A stretch of 64,000 nucleotides of DNA from Ktedonobacter racemifer DSM 44963. Lineage in GTDB: Bacteria > Chloroflexota > Ktedonobacteria > Ktedonobacterales > Ktedonobacteraceae. The stretch spans positions 1,054,001-1,118,000 of the forward strand of contig NZ_ADVG01000005.1 in NCBI RefSeq assembly GCF_000178855.1, in the 5' to 3' direction. Under the pieces are notes generated by a model. That model saw only the letters and a program-made list of their open reading frames with translations. It did no database searches and had not been told where the DNA came from. This document shows, piece after piece, positions 1 through 9,593 of this stretch (its first letter is position 1; every line of letters begins with the position of its first letter). The translations under genes and the position numbers were made by a program.

Positions 1-798
1 GGGCGCAGGTTGCCTAGATGCTCGAAGACCAGTATGCTTGCTTGCTGCTCGATGGCAAACTGGACAATGCGGGCGCTCACCTGGTGCGCGATGTGCTCAT
101 CGACGTGCTTGATCTTGCGCCACAGATCAGCATTGTCCTGTTCCCCTTGGGCAATGATGCCAGTCTGAGATCGCTTGTGTGCAATGCGTCCGAGCAGTCT
201 CTTCCAAAAAGCCAGATACCGCTGTGCCATTTCCAATGAAGGACGTCGCCAGGATGGTGCCTTCGACTGCCTGGACGGTACACACAGCTATATGCTGGTC
301 GAGGTTCAAATCGACCGCGCAGAGACGTGTCTCTCTGGATGCTATCTGTTCAACAACGTTGGCGGGGGCCTCCAACGTTTTCTCGATGGGAGTATGCAAC
401 CACCAGTGGTTGCCCTTGCGAACCAGTTGCGGGCTCCCTAGTGCGTACCCCTCGGGAATATCGCGAGAAAGCGCACCAATTTTGAGCCAGGACCGGTACG
501 TGCCGGTCCGCACTCTGAGCATGATGGAGTGCTGAGAGCGTTCTTTCCACAAGCCCGCGTAGAAGGAGGCCGACTTGTTCCAGGTGCGCGGCGGGACCGG
601 TGGTCGCTCCCTGAACGGCTGCTTCTTCTTGCCCTTTTTGCATGGTTGGGCCTCGTGCTTCTCTTTGCGTGCTCGCCACGTTTTGAGCGAGGAGAAAAAT
701 GCGCGAGCAGAGCCAAGGGCCGCATTGATGGCGGCGCGCCGGAACATCGCGGGGATATCCGGGGCGATGTCGGAGAGTGGCAGAATGGGATGGGGGCT

Positions 799-804
799 CT
801 TCTC
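799..804. repeat. Target-site duplication, left copy (CTTCTC)
   Basis: Six bases identical to 2692-2697, immediately outside the inverted repeats of the IS. Deleting the IS and one copy restores the tnpB reading frame. Confidence 0.9.
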
Positions 805-1033
805 TGTATTGTTTTCCGACTTCAGCTCTTGCAAGAGTACTTGAGATTACAAAAAACAAGCGCTCAAGCAAAAAGCAAACGAGTAAGCATGAGAACATGA
901 GCGAGAAAAATGAGGAAAGAGTCGTCCAGGAAGGGAGAAAAGTAGGCGCGCAAGTGATGAAGAGCAAACGAGCAAGCAGAAAAGTGGACAGCAGTCTCCT
1001 CGACGAATCTACTCCCGCAAGCAAGCACAAAGA

Positions 1034-2370
1034 TTATCGCGCCTGGAGGTGTCGCCGTCGCAGGTTCATCATGCGCTGTCGTTCCTCTGAACGAGCGCGC
1101 TCTTGCATCAAGGCAATGTAGTCATCGAGCGGCATCCGTTGGCCTTGCAGCCCTTTGATGGGAAGCTGCTTGATGATGCTCTCATGCTGCAGAACCTCGA
1201 AGCAGCGCTCAACTGCATTGACACACAAGGTGATGAGCTGTCCAGCCAGTGCTTGCTTGATGTAATAGTCAGCCCCATCAACGCTCACGCGACCGTCTGA
1301 CTTGACGCGTCGTGCATAGGTCCGCCCGTGAACCGCTTGTAACCAGGCATCCGGGTCGACCACAGCTGGAAGCGCGGGTAAGGTGGGCAGAACAGGATGC
1401 GCCTGGCTGGGAGGACGATTGCGACAACTGCGCCCCTGATGAGGACGTTGTGTGTTGTAGAAGTGCTCAAAGGCCTCGGTAACGTTGCGCACCTCTTCGA
1501 GGGTCCCAGGACGATGTACGAACAGACATTCTTCTTTGTAGGTCCGATGATAGCGCTCCACATAGCAGTTAAGTTCCGGGTGGCGTGGTGGCAAGATATT
1601 GGGTTGCACGCCGACACACAAGAGAAATTGGCACAGGGCCGAGGGAAAATCGCGTGCTGTTGCACTTCCCACCCAGCGGGGATCGCGATCAAAAGTCAAG
1701 ATGCTAGGACAGCCAGAGCGACGCAAGAAGGCGACCACCGCCTGGAAGGCCGTTTCCGCGTGAAAATCTTCATGAACCTGGGCATCGAGCAAGAGGGAGG
1801 TGCCCGCGTCGACAAAGTTGCACGCTTCGATCACATGCTGCCGCGCGGGCATCAGGATCATGCAGATCAGCAGGAACGGTGGAAATGTCTTTGAAGTCGA
1901 GTTGGACTTCTTCCAAAGGGGCTCTTGGCAGGCGCGGAGAGCGTTGACGAGGGGGATCGCGCTCAATGGCTCCTGCAGCATCCAGGATGCGCCAGATGGT
2001 GCGTGTCGAACGAGGCAAGCGGGCCTTTTTTGCCTGCAAGGCGCGCATCTCGCTGCAGATAATACAGGATCGCCAGTGGTCCAGGCGTGCGCTGCAACGG
2101 CTCTGGGGGAGCCTGACGGATCGAGAGCACCCGCTCTTTGACCTCAGTGTCAATGCGAGGAGGGTGATGGTGAGGGGCGCGAGAGCGAGAAAAGAAGATG
2201 GAAGCATCGAGCGCTCCCTGGGCTTGGGCTTCTCGAAACCGCTGACGCCAGGTACAAACCATGCTCACAGAGCAGCCGACCGCATCAGCATACTGCTGAA
2301 GTGTCCACTCAGGATGCTGCTGAAGCAGGTGGAAGAGGTGAGCACGCTTTCCAACATATTCAACTTCCAT
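1034..2370 (-). pseudogene. DDE (rve/integrase-core) transposase with two frameshifts
   Basis: Transposase of the IS. The N-terminal part (from 2370) holds a helix-turn-helix (QQYADAVGCSVSMVCTWRQR). The middle part, in a second frame, carries the first catalytic Asp in EEVQLDFKD. The C-terminal part, in a third frame (to 1034), has FVDAGTSLLLDAQ, TFDRDPRW and the catalytic Glu in NCYVERYHRTYKEE, the rve DDE arrangement. The two frame changes lie near 2050-2070 and near 1870. Both are of the +1 kind (one extra base or two missing). One programmed shift is common in IS3-type elements; two +1 shifts without a slippery site argue for decay. Confidence 0.85.
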
Positions 2371-2490
2371 AACACTCCCTTTCTGAGAAGCGGAGAGCAG
2401 AGAAAACGATCACCTGTCATGGAGTTTACCTGATGAAAGGGAAGGGAGTCGAGCAAGCGGACAAGGGCTATTTCACAGTGAGAAGCAAGG

Positions 2491-2547
2491 AGTAAAAAGA
2501 GAGCCTGCTCGCTTCTCAAAATCAAGCGAGCAGGCTCTCTTTTTACT
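2491..2547. repeat. Perfect 24-bp hairpin inside the IS
   Basis: Arms 2491-2514 and 2524-2547 are exact reverse complements with a 9-nt loop. The second arm includes a run of five T, so it could terminate transcription entering from outside. It lies between the transposase start and the right end of the IS. Confidence 0.85.
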
Positions 2548-2691
2548 ACTTGCTTGCTTATTTCAAGCAATCAAGGAAGCGCAAATTTACTGTTTGCTTG
2601 CTAAAACAAGCGAGCAAGTGCGATATTCATAGCTTGTTTGCTTTTTCGATCTCAAGTACTTTTGCGAGAGCCAAAGTCGGAAAACAATACA

Positions 2692-2697
2692 CTTCTC
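2692..2697. repeat. Target-site duplication, right copy (CTTCTC)
   Basis: Pairs with 799-804 and abuts the right inverted repeat of the IS. Confidence 0.9.
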
Positions 2698-2892
2698 CGT
2701 CGCATGGGTGAGTTTCTCCAGAGCGGTGAGGGCCTCCTTGTTCTTGAGAGAGAGGATGCCCTCATGGGCCTGGATGACCTCAAAGTAGAAGGCCACGACA
2801 CGATTGTAGAGCGCCTGATGCTCCGCGAAGGAGTGGGCTGACTGTGGCAGATGCTGCAACGCTTGTCTGATTGTTTTCGTGGCTTTTGCCAT

Positions 2893-3257
2893 TTTTAGTA
2901 CTTTTCTCTCAAAATATATTGTACCTCTTTTAGAGAGTACTACAATACGTTGTAATTGTCAAATATATGTTCTCTATTGTGCTATGCAAGGGCTAAAGCC
3001 GGAACACGCCTCACTGCCGCCGTTGAAACGGCGCAGCTTGCGGCGGGCTAAAGCCCGTTGTGTCATCTTAGATTCTAAGCCTGTCGTCATAATCTGTTTC
3101 ATATTACTCTGATGTTACGTGAGTTTGGCATATGTGGGGAAGGCTCTTTTCCAGCAGAAGCACATTGGTAAGGAAGGTGAAGAGAATGGTACAATTATGG
3201 GGAAAGACAGGCTGGGACGTGGTTGGAGGGGAGAGCTTGTGAGGTGGATTTACACAG
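2893..3257. other. Intergenic region with palindromic motifs, probable end of the first tnpB element
   Basis: No credible gene. It contains GGCTAAAGCC at 2991-3000, the self-complementary GGGCTAAAGCCC at 3045-3056, and a small hairpin (GCCG...CGGC) at 3018-3031. It lies just upstream of the broken tnpB start, where the left end of such an element would be. This reading is inference. Confidence 0.4.
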
Positions 3258-3293
3258 TTGCTTGATGTCTTTTTCGCGAAAGGATCTTTTCTC

Positions 3294-4901
3294 ATGGGAC
3301 TCATCCGGAGAGACGTTTCTCAATCGGCACAAGTGGTTGCCATACGCGCCGCCTCATCACTGCATGCCAGCATCACCACCCTCCTTCGCCGCGCTGACCT
3401 CGCTCCCGCCGTGCTAATCATCGCTGGCATCTCGTTCCTGGCCCATGTCCTGGTCGGAGACAATTACGGGTATTTCCGGGATGAACTCTATGTTCTGGCA
3501 ATGAGCCAGCATCCCTCCTTTGGCTATGTGGATGTCCCGCCGCTGGTTCCCTGGATCACGCTGATTCCCCGCTTGCTTACCGGCAATGCCCTCTGGGCCA
3601 TCCATGTGATCGCGGCCCTGGTCTGTGCCGGGACAATCATCCTGACCGGACTGATGGCCCGGCTCCTCGGCGGCACGAGGTGGGTCCAGGGACTCGCTAC
3701 CCTGGGATCGGCGACGGCCCCCGTCCTGATGGCAAACGGCTCAATCTACACTTATGATGTCTTCGATGCATTCTGGTGGGCGGCTTCTGCCACCATCCTC
3801 ATTGTCCTGCTGCGCGATGAACGCCCCCGCGGCTTCCTCGCGTTCGGCCTGGTGGCTGGCCTGGGATTATTGACGAAGGAGACCATCCTCTTCTGGGGGT
3901 TCGCACTGATCCTTGGATTGCTGCTGACCCGACAACGCCGCCTGCTGTTTACTCGCTGGACGGCGTTTGGGGGCCTGATCGCCTTGGCTCTCGTCTTGCC
4001 ATTCCTGATCTGGAATGCCACGAATGGTTGGGCGTCGGTGCAGTATTGGGCAGGCTATTCCAAAAATCATAGTGCAGGTGGGTCGCCCCTCGATTTCCTG
4101 GCCAACCAGATCCTCGGCATGAATCCTCTCTCGGTGCTCTTGTGGGGGGCAGGACTGTGGTACTTCTTCTCCGCACGCGGTGCGCGCTTTCGGGTCTTCG
4201 GGTGGGCGTATCTCATCCTCTTCGTTCTCTTCAGTGCGATTCAGGGGAAAACCTATTTTCTGGCACCGGCCTACCCGCCATTATATGCTGGTGGGGCGGT
4301 GCTGCTCGGTCAATGGCGGGTGCGCTGGCCAAGATGGGTCGCGGTCTATCCCGTGCTGCTGGTCGTGAGTGCCGTGCTGCTGGCCCCTGCGGTGATGCCG
4401 GTGTTGCCACCTGCCGTGTATGGACATATTTATGGCAAGGGTGGCAACGCAGGGTCGCAGCAGGATGCAGGCGATATCGACGGCTTGCCACAAGCCCTGG
4501 CGGATCGCTTTGGCTGGGAGGAACAGATCGCGTTGATTGCTCAGGTATATCACAGCCTGCCAATGGATGAGCAGCGGGTTGCCTGTATCTTTACCTCCAA
4601 TTATGGCGAGGCTGGTGCGCTCGTGCAATTCGGTGGGCGCTATCATCTGCCCCCGCCGATCAGCGGACACAACGCCTTCTATCTCTGGGGGCCGCAAGGG
4701 TGTACCGGCCAGGTCGTCATCACGATCAATATTTCTCCCCAGGACGCTGCACAGGGGTTCAACTCGGTGACGCTGGCCGCCAGAACTGCCTGCGATGATT
4801 GTGTGGACTTTGAGAATCATGCTCCTATCCTGATCTTGCGGCAGCCGAAGGCGAAGGTACCATTCGCGGTGCTCTGGGCACAGGCTAAGCATTACGATTG
4901 A
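3294..4901 (+). CDS. Multi-pass membrane glycosyltransferase, GT39/PMT-2 (ArnT-like) family
   Basis: A 535-residue integral membrane protein with about 10 or more hydrophobic segments. The first periplasmic loop carries DNYGYFRDELY at about residues 57-67, the acidic loop typical of PMT-2/ArnT-type enzymes that move a sugar from a polyprenyl-phosphate donor to lipid or protein outside the membrane. TKETILFWG and AIQGKTYFLAPAYPPLY also fit the family. Start chosen at ATG 3294 (AAGGA about 10 nt before); an in-frame TTG at 3258 would add 12 residues. The acceptor cannot be told. It stands alone, followed by a lysozyme gene with its own promoter-like sequence. Confidence 0.8.
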   Translation: MGLIRRDVSQSAQVVAIRAASSLHASITTLLRRADLAPAVLIIAGISFLAHVLVGDNYGYFRDELYVLAMSQHPSFGYVDVPPLVPWITLIPRLLTGNALWAIHVIAALVCAGTIILTGLMARLLGGTRWVQGLATLGSATAPVLMANGSIYTYDVFDAFWWAASATILIVLLRDERPRGFLAFGLVAGLGLLTKETILFWGFALILGLLLTRQRRLLFTRWTAFGGLIALALVLPFLIWNATNGWASVQYWAGYSKNHSAGGSPLDFLANQILGMNPLSVLLWGAGLWYFFSARGARFRVFGWAYLILFVLFSAIQGKTYFLAPAYPPLYAGGAVLLGQWRVRWPRWVAVYPVLLVVSAVLLAPAVMPVLPPAVYGHIYGKGGNAGSQQDAGDIDGLPQALADRFGWEEQIALIAQVYHSLPMDEQRVACIFTSNYGEAGALVQFGGRYHLPPPISGHNAFYLWGPQGCTGQVVITINISPQDAAQGFNSVTLAARTACDDCVDFENHAPILILRQPKAKVPFAVLWAQAKHYD

Positions 4902-5039
4902 GGTCAGGCAGGGTTGGGAGCATGACAGTTTTTCCCCGCGCGCATCCAGGCTTCAGCGTGGTTGCTTTCCTGGTAATAAGCCGTGCGCGAGCACTATGGC
5001 TACCTGGCCCAGAAGATACTGTAGAGTATAGTGGTCGTA

Positions 5040-5048
5040 TGGTATGAT
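5040..5048 (+). promoter_or_regulatory. Extended -10 promoter element before the lysozyme gene
   Basis: TGGTATGAT has the TGn extension and a good -10 hexamer. It lies about 20 nt before a GGAGG at 5068-5072 and the GTG at 5082. No clear -35. Confidence 0.45.
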
Positions 5049-5081
5049 GCATATATAGGCAATTATTGGAGGTCGCGGTTA

Positions 5082-5810
5082 GTGAAGAACATCTTGAAGT
5101 ACCGCCAACGCATCATCCTTCTTCTCTTCCTCCCATTTCTCTGCCTACTTTCGCTGGGCCTCTTGCTTTATACAGGTCTGCTCTGGCCAAACGCTCTCTT
5201 CGCGTCCAGTTACCAGGTGCGGGGCTTAGATGTCTCAAGCTATCAGCAAAAGATTGACTGGAAACTCGTGTCACAGACCGGCACCTATACGTTTGTGTTT
5301 ATGAAGGCGACCGAGGGCAAATATTATAAAGACCCATTCTTTCAAGCTAACTGGCAAGGCGCCAGAACATACGGCATCCTTCGAGGTGCCTATCACTACT
5401 ACACCGAGTATCGAACTGGTGCTGAGCAGGCTGACAACTATATCAGCGTGGTGCCTAAAGAGGCAGATATGCTTCCACCTGTACTGGACCTGGAGGTATC
5501 TGGTCCGGACCACGCGATTATGCTTCAGGAAATCAAGGTCTTCCTGGACCGTATAGAGGCCTACTACGGGGTCAAGCCCATTATCTATACCGATCACACT
5601 CGCTACGACGAGTATATCAAAGGCAACTTTACGAATTATGCCATCTGGATACACGATATCCTTATACCAGCCCAGTGGAGCCAGAGGAATGGCTGGACCT
5701 TCTGGCAGTATAGTAATCGCGGGCATATTCCCGGCGTCCCCGGCTTTGTTGATCTCAACGTCTTCTTTGGCGATAAGGCCAAACTGCAAGAACTCACCAG
5801 CAAAAAATGA
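5082..5810 (+). CDS. GH25 family lysozyme (muramidase), membrane-anchored or secreted
   Basis: A 242-residue protein. Residues 1-40 hold a basic start and a long hydrophobic segment (signal peptide or anchor). The rest is a GH25 TIM-barrel with GLDVSSYQ (about 48-55), FVFMKATEG, GAYHYY and the acidic pair in VLDLEV, as in Chalaropsis-type N-acetylmuramidases that cleave MurNAc-GlcNAc bonds. Start chosen at GTG 5082 because GGAGG lies 10 nt upstream; an in-frame GTG at 5031 lies upstream of the promoter-like -10 and is unlikely. Ends 10 bp from the convergent recombinase gene. Role in wall remodelling or predation is open. Confidence 0.85.
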   Translation: MKNILKYRQRIILLLFLPFLCLLSLGLLLYTGLLWPNALFASSYQVRGLDVSSYQQKIDWKLVSQTGTYTFVFMKATEGKYYKDPFFQANWQGARTYGILRGAYHYYTEYRTGAEQADNYISVVPKEADMLPPVLDLEVSGPDHAIMLQEIKVFLDRIEAYYGVKPIIYTDHTRYDEYIKGNFTNYAIWIHDILIPAQWSQRNGWTFWQYSNRGHIPGVPGFVDLNVFFGDKAKLQELTSKK

Positions 5811-5819
5811 CAAAAGCTG

Positions 5820-6836
5820 CTAGGAGAGGCCAAAGAGCGAGGCAAGCGTGTCGGCATGCCTGTTGTCTGCCTGTTTGAGGGAGGCGAGATAGCGGCCCGT
5901 GGTGGCCAGCGATTCATGTCCCAGGCGGGCCTGGATCTCGCTGACCTTGGCGCCAGCATCCTCCATGGTGCGTGCCCAGGTGTGGCGTGTCACGTGGACC
6001 TTGGATGTTCCCAGGTGCTTCTCGCAGATATTGGCGACTGAGCGAATGGTGAGCGGGGTTGGGAGGGTGCCATCGCGTTCGGCCTGGCGCGTAAAGCTGA
6101 TCCAGATGGGGGCCTCGGGATGCAGGCGGCGCAGATTTGCTCCATATGCGAGGACAAGCCATTCCAGCAGCGCGTTGGCGATCCCTGGCGTCAGGGTATC
6201 GCGCATGGCCTTGCCACCTTTACAGTTTTCAAAGACCAGGATAATCTTTGATCCCTGCACCTGCACATGGCGCCAGCGCAAGGCAATGACTTCGGATAGA
6301 CGGCGCCCCGTCTGGAGAAAGATCGCCAGCATAGCATAGTCACGCGCACCCTGCTTGGTAGTGCGATCAATGGTCTGCATGCGTTGGGCAATCTCCTGGG
6401 CGTCGATGGGCTGCGCGTTCTTATACGCCTGCACTTTTGAGCGCTCGACCTTAGCAATGGGGTTCTCACATTGGAAGAAGCCACGCTTATTGGCGAAGGT
6501 ATAAAAGCTGCTCAAATTGGCCAGGCGCTGGTTATAGGTCGCCTCTGAGATCAGGCGCTCGTGTACGGATTGCCCCGCGAAGCCCTGGGCGGTCAAGGCC
6601 AGCTCTGTCAGAGCCTGTTGTTTTTCCTGCTCGTTGGCGTCGGGAAGAAGATGGATGAAGGGGTCCAGGTCTCGGGCATGCTGACGCAAGAGGCTACGAA
6701 AGGCCCAGAGCGTCTCTTCATACGCCTTATGTGTTTTCGCGCTGCCTGAGCGTCGCCGTTTTGAGTCTAGCCAGGCCATGATAGCTAGGTCAATATGATT
6801 GCTGGTAACGAGTGTTGAAAGCGCCTGTTCTTCCAT
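5820..6836 (-). CDS. Tyrosine recombinase / phage-integrase family protein
   Basis: A 338-residue site-specific recombinase with an N-terminal SAM-like core-binding region (to about 150) and a C-terminal catalytic domain. Visible residues are Arg in TGRRLSEV (about 177), HVTRH (the HxxR pair, about 283), LGHES (about 303) and the nucleophile Tyr in TGRYLA (about 313). The set is complete, so it should be active. It resembles stand-alone XerC/D-like or integron-type proteins more than large phage integrases. No att-like direct repeats were spotted around it. An upstream in-frame TTG at 6878 is an alternative start. Confidence 0.85.
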   Translation of the reverse strand: MEEQALSTLVTSNHIDLAIMAWLDSKRRRSGSAKTHKAYEETLWAFRSLLRQHARDLDPFIHLLPDANEQEKQQALTELALTAQGFAGQSVHERLISEATYNQRLANLSSFYTFANKRGFFQCENPIAKVERSKVQAYKNAQPIDAQEIAQRMQTIDRTTKQGARDYAMLAIFLQTGRRLSEVIALRWRHVQVQGSKIILVFENCKGGKAMRDTLTPGIANALLEWLVLAYGANLRRLHPEAPIWISFTRQAERDGTLPTPLTIRSVANICEKHLGTSKVHVTRHTWARTMEDAGAKVSEIQARLGHESLATTGRYLASLKQADNRHADTLASLFGLS

Positions 6837-6907
6837 ACTGCGTCCGTCTTCCTCCCTCTTCGTGATGCTCCTACCCAAAAAGTATAGCAGAGAACAGAGG
6901 TTCTTGT

Positions 6908-7624
6908 CTACGTGGGCGCATACTTCTCAGCTCGATCCAGAATCATGGTTACCTCCTGGACATGAGGAATAGCCCGCAATTGATCCAGCGCCATTGTCAT
7001 ATGCAGCGTCCCTGGTGCAGTGCATTCCAGGTGCACCTGTTGGCCTGCTTGCCGCTGCTGGAGATGGAACATCTTCAGCTCTATCTTCTGTTGAGCACAG
7101 ATAGCATGAATAGCATTTGCCAGATTGGAGGTATCGGCCTGGGCGGAGAACGTCATATCGATGGTGTAGGTTAAAGGTGCCAGTCCCAGAAGATGTGTTC
7201 GCTCCAGGTAGCGCATCGCGATCAAGACAAGCAAGGCAATAACGGTTGCCGCAAAGGCTTCCCAGAGCATACCCACACCACAGGCCATTCCAATCGCGGC
7301 GACTACCCAGATTGCGGCGGCGGATGTCAGCCCTTTGACATGTTGATGATCCTTACTGATATAGATCGCGCCGCCACCCAGAAAACCGATGCCCGCGACC
7401 ACGTAGGAAGCAATACGCGTCGGATCTAGCCGGATATGTTGCCTGTTGAGCAGATCATAAAAGCCATAGCCAGAAATAATGGTAAAGAAGGCACAACCCA
7501 GCCCAACCAGGGCATTCGTGCGCATCCCGGCAGCCTGACCTCGATTTTCGCGCTCCCAGCCGATAGTGGCTCCCAGGAGCAAGGCCATGCAGAGGCGTAA
7601 GATGATGAGAGGAAATGGAAGCAT
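6908..7624 (-). CDS. MgtC/SapB family membrane protein
   Basis: A 238-residue protein. The first ~140 residues are four to five hydrophobic helices with the family motifs GATIGWERENRGQAAGMRTN and VVAGIGFLGGGAIY. The last ~85 residues form a soluble ACT-like regulatory tail. MgtC proteins affect magnesium/acid homeostasis and F-ATPase activity in some bacteria; the biochemical role here is unknown. Start at 7624 (MLPFPL) is supported by AGGAGGG 8-14 nt upstream; a start 30 nt further up would include the ribosome-binding site. The TnpB element begins 74 bp upstream, so native promoter sequence may have been displaced. Confidence 0.85.
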   Translation of the reverse strand: MLPFPLIILRLCMALLLGATIGWERENRGQAAGMRTNALVGLGCAFFTIISGYGFYDLLNRQHIRLDPTRIASYVVAGIGFLGGGAIYISKDHQHVKGLTSAAAIWVVAAIGMACGVGMLWEAFAATVIALLVLIAMRYLERTHLLGLAPLTYTIDMTFSAQADTSNLANAIHAICAQQKIELKMFHLQQRQAGQQVHLECTAPGTLHMTMALDQLRAIPHVQEVTMILDRAEKYAPT

Positions 7625-7705
7625 AGATTGTTTCCCTCCTTTTCTAGCAACCAACTACCATGCTATTCCATATGGATAGGTGCATTGCGCTCTTTACAGA
7701 GAACG

Positions 7706-7747
7706 GCCCAGAAAGCCCCGTTCTTTCTAAGACGGGGATGAATGGGC
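7706..7747 (+). repeat. Left-end hairpin of TnpB element copy 1
   Basis: Outer stem GCCCA/TGGGC, internal loop GAAAG opposite ATGAA, inner stem CCCCGT/ACGGGG. The same plan occurs at 22207-22252 and 28444-28486. Probably the imperfect palindrome recognised by a Y1 transposase. Confidence 0.65.
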
Positions 7748-8140
7748 GTTCCTTATCTGGGGCAGGGGTGGAGGCAGGAACCTCTTCGTGTTCGCTTTGT
7801 TGTTGAATAGATCGTGCGATGATTCCACTGCTGACATTGCCTGCGGTCGAGAGGAAAGAAGGACGTCACAGCCACGTCGTCGAGTTACCGGAAGAAGACG
7901 GCACAGAAAGAAGAGCTTCGTAGCGTGTGAAAGTTGAGCCAGAACAAGGGACGGGACTGCTGCCCGTCCTTTTCTGAGGAGATGTAACGCATCGGAAGGG
8001 AGAGCACATCATGAAGCGAGCCCGCGACACCGACCTTTCTTCTCGAATTACCTCTCCAGGTCGATTGGAGCCAGGAACGCCAGGTACGCGCACACCTGGA
8101 AGCGGCCCGGTGTCTGTATAATGCTCTCCTTGATGAGGCC

Positions 8141-9583
8141 ATGAAGCGGCTGAGAGGTATGCGCAATGACCCAGCGTGGGCACAAGCTTGCGCTATCCCT
8201 CGCTCCAAGAAACAGGAACGGGCACAGGCGTTTTCTACTCTGCGCAAAAAATACCGCTTCTCAGAATACGAGATGCATGAGTATACCAAACAAGCCCGTG
8301 TCTCGTGGATCGCTGATCATATCGATAGTACGATGGCCCAAACGCTTGCCACCCGCGCCTATCAAGCCGCCAATCGCGTCTGTGTCGGAAAAGCCAAACG
8401 GGTGCGTTTCCGCAGCAAAGGACGAGGCATCGATAGCGTAGAGGGCAAGCGCAATGATACCGGCATGCACTTTGTGCTGGACCCCAATGCAGGCGATGGT
8501 GGCTTTCTCATCTGGAATGCAGAGGTCATCCCAGCCATCATCGATTGGCTTGACCCGGTGGTGCAGCATGGCATGCGCCACCGCATGAAATATGTGCGTC
8601 TGGTCCGCCGCAAAGCATCGTCACCGCAAGCGCAGGGAACCGACAAAGACGGCAACCGCTATTACGTGCAACTGGTGTTAGAAGGCCGCGCGTTCGTCAA
8701 GCCCAGGCATGAGGAAGTGGGCAAAGACATCATCGGCCTGGATATTGGCCCATCCACACTGGCAATGGTGCCACGAGAAGGCAAAGCCGATCTGGTCACG
8801 TTCTGCGAGGAAGTAGCACCTGATACCAGAAAAAAGCGCCGATTGCAGCGCAAGATGGATCGACAGCGCCGTGCCAATAATCCTGAAAATTATGACGAAA
8901 AGGGACGTGTGAAAAAAGGTCGCTTGCGCTGGAAAGAGAGTAAGCGGTATAAGGCGACCAGGCGACAGCATGCCAACACCGAGCGCAAATTAGCCGCGCA
9001 CCGCAAGAGTCTGCATGGCAATCTCGCTCATCGCATTGCACAGATAGGCACCACGATCACTCTAGAAAAGACTTCATTCAAAGCCTGGCAAAAACAGTAT
9101 GGTCGGAGCATCGGACTTCGGGCACCGGGGGTGTTTATAGCGCATTTGACTCGCATAGTTGCAAAAACTGGCGGCACCCTGTACGAAGTTCCTACATCAT
9201 CGACCAAACTGTCTCAATATTGCCATCAGTGTCGGCAGTATCACAAGAAGCCGCTTTCACAGCGCTGGCACAAATGCCCCTGCAGCTTCGGGCCAGTGCA
9301 GCGTGATCTCTATTCGGCCTTCTTGCTAGCCTACCTGGAACCGGAGCAAACCATTCCCTCCGTCAACCAGCACGTCTGGGAAGGTGCGGAGCCGCGCCTG
9401 AGAGCCGTGATGGAGGATCTACAACAACGTGCGAATGAGGGGCAGCACTTGCCCCGAAGCATGGGCGTAGTGGCTCGGCGCAAGAGCGGAGCTGCCCGTG
9501 CCAGAGCGCGTCGGCTCGAAAGTCCTGCCTATCCCCGCCAAGAGCTGGTTTCTCCTTCGGGGGAGATCGGAAACGGTGGGTGA
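8141..9583 (+). CDS. tnpB: TnpB RNA-guided nuclease, N-terminus frameshifted (copy 1)
   Basis: A 480-residue reading frame with the TnpB catalytic set: Asp in GLDIGPS (about 202), Glu in TLEKTSF (about 308), a zinc finger starting CHQC (about 361) with a CPC second knuckle, and Asp in QRDLYSA (about 388). Homology continues upstream of the ATG: bases 8015-8140 in the same frame encode TPTFLLELPLQVDWSQERQ and more, the first beta strands, but without a start codon. The natural start ATG (8011, MKRARD) is one frame off. So the gene has a +1 lesion near 8025-8032, or needs frameshifting, or is used N-truncated. Copy 2 has the same lesion. Confidence 0.8.
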   Translation: MKRLRGMRNDPAWAQACAIPRSKKQERAQAFSTLRKKYRFSEYEMHEYTKQARVSWIADHIDSTMAQTLATRAYQAANRVCVGKAKRVRFRSKGRGIDSVEGKRNDTGMHFVLDPNAGDGGFLIWNAEVIPAIIDWLDPVVQHGMRHRMKYVRLVRRKASSPQAQGTDKDGNRYYVQLVLEGRAFVKPRHEEVGKDIIGLDIGPSTLAMVPREGKADLVTFCEEVAPDTRKKRRLQRKMDRQRRANNPENYDEKGRVKKGRLRWKESKRYKATRRQHANTERKLAAHRKSLHGNLAHRIAQIGTTITLEKTSFKAWQKQYGRSIGLRAPGVFIAHLTRIVAKTGGTLYEVPTSSTKLSQYCHQCRQYHKKPLSQRWHKCPCSFGPVQRDLYSAFLLAYLEPEQTIPSVNQHVWEGAEPRLRAVMEDLQQRANEGQHLPRSMGVVARRKSGAARARARRLESPAYPRQELVSPSGEIGNGG

Positions 9584-9593
9584 GGAACAGGAA

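Larger units (their letters stand above)
805..2691 (-). mobile_element. 1,887-bp insertion sequence with rve-type DDE transposase, inserted in tnpB
   Basis: The ends are imperfect inverted repeats of about 43 bp, both beginning TGTATTGTTTTCCGACTT. A 6-bp direct repeat CTTCTC flanks the element at 799-804 and 2692-2697. The ends are internally rich in short GCAAGC/GCAAAC motifs in both orientations (848-1000 and 2455-2660), which could be multiple transposase-binding sites. The transposase gene is broken by two frameshifts, so this copy is probably immobile unless helped in trans. The family (IS481/IS3-like) is inferred from the DDE protein, not from an IS database match. Confidence 0.9.
1..2892 (-). 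pseudogene. tnpB: TnpB (IS200/IS605 OrfB family), split by an IS and frameshifted, runs off the window edge
   Basis: Remnant of an RNA-guided nuclease of the TnpB family. The N-terminal part lies at 2698-2892 and the middle part at 127-804; 805-2691 is an inserted IS. Removing 805-2697 (IS plus one target copy) rejoins the frame exactly, giving ...HATEK-SPHPILPL.... A second lesion near 225-235 is a +1 shift: the frame reading FIGNG must shift to continue as QRYLAFWKRLLGRIAHKRSQ and reach VFEHLGNLR at the window edge. The C-terminal zinc finger and last catalytic Asp lie outside the window. The RuvC-I Asp is visible in AVDLNLDQ. The gene cannot give a full protein as it stands. Similarity was judged by motif recognition only. 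Confidence 0.85.

Noticed and set aside
5820..6836. Prophage or integrative element at the tyrosine recombinase
   Set aside because: No tRNA, direct repeats, excisionase or phage genes in the neighbourhood.
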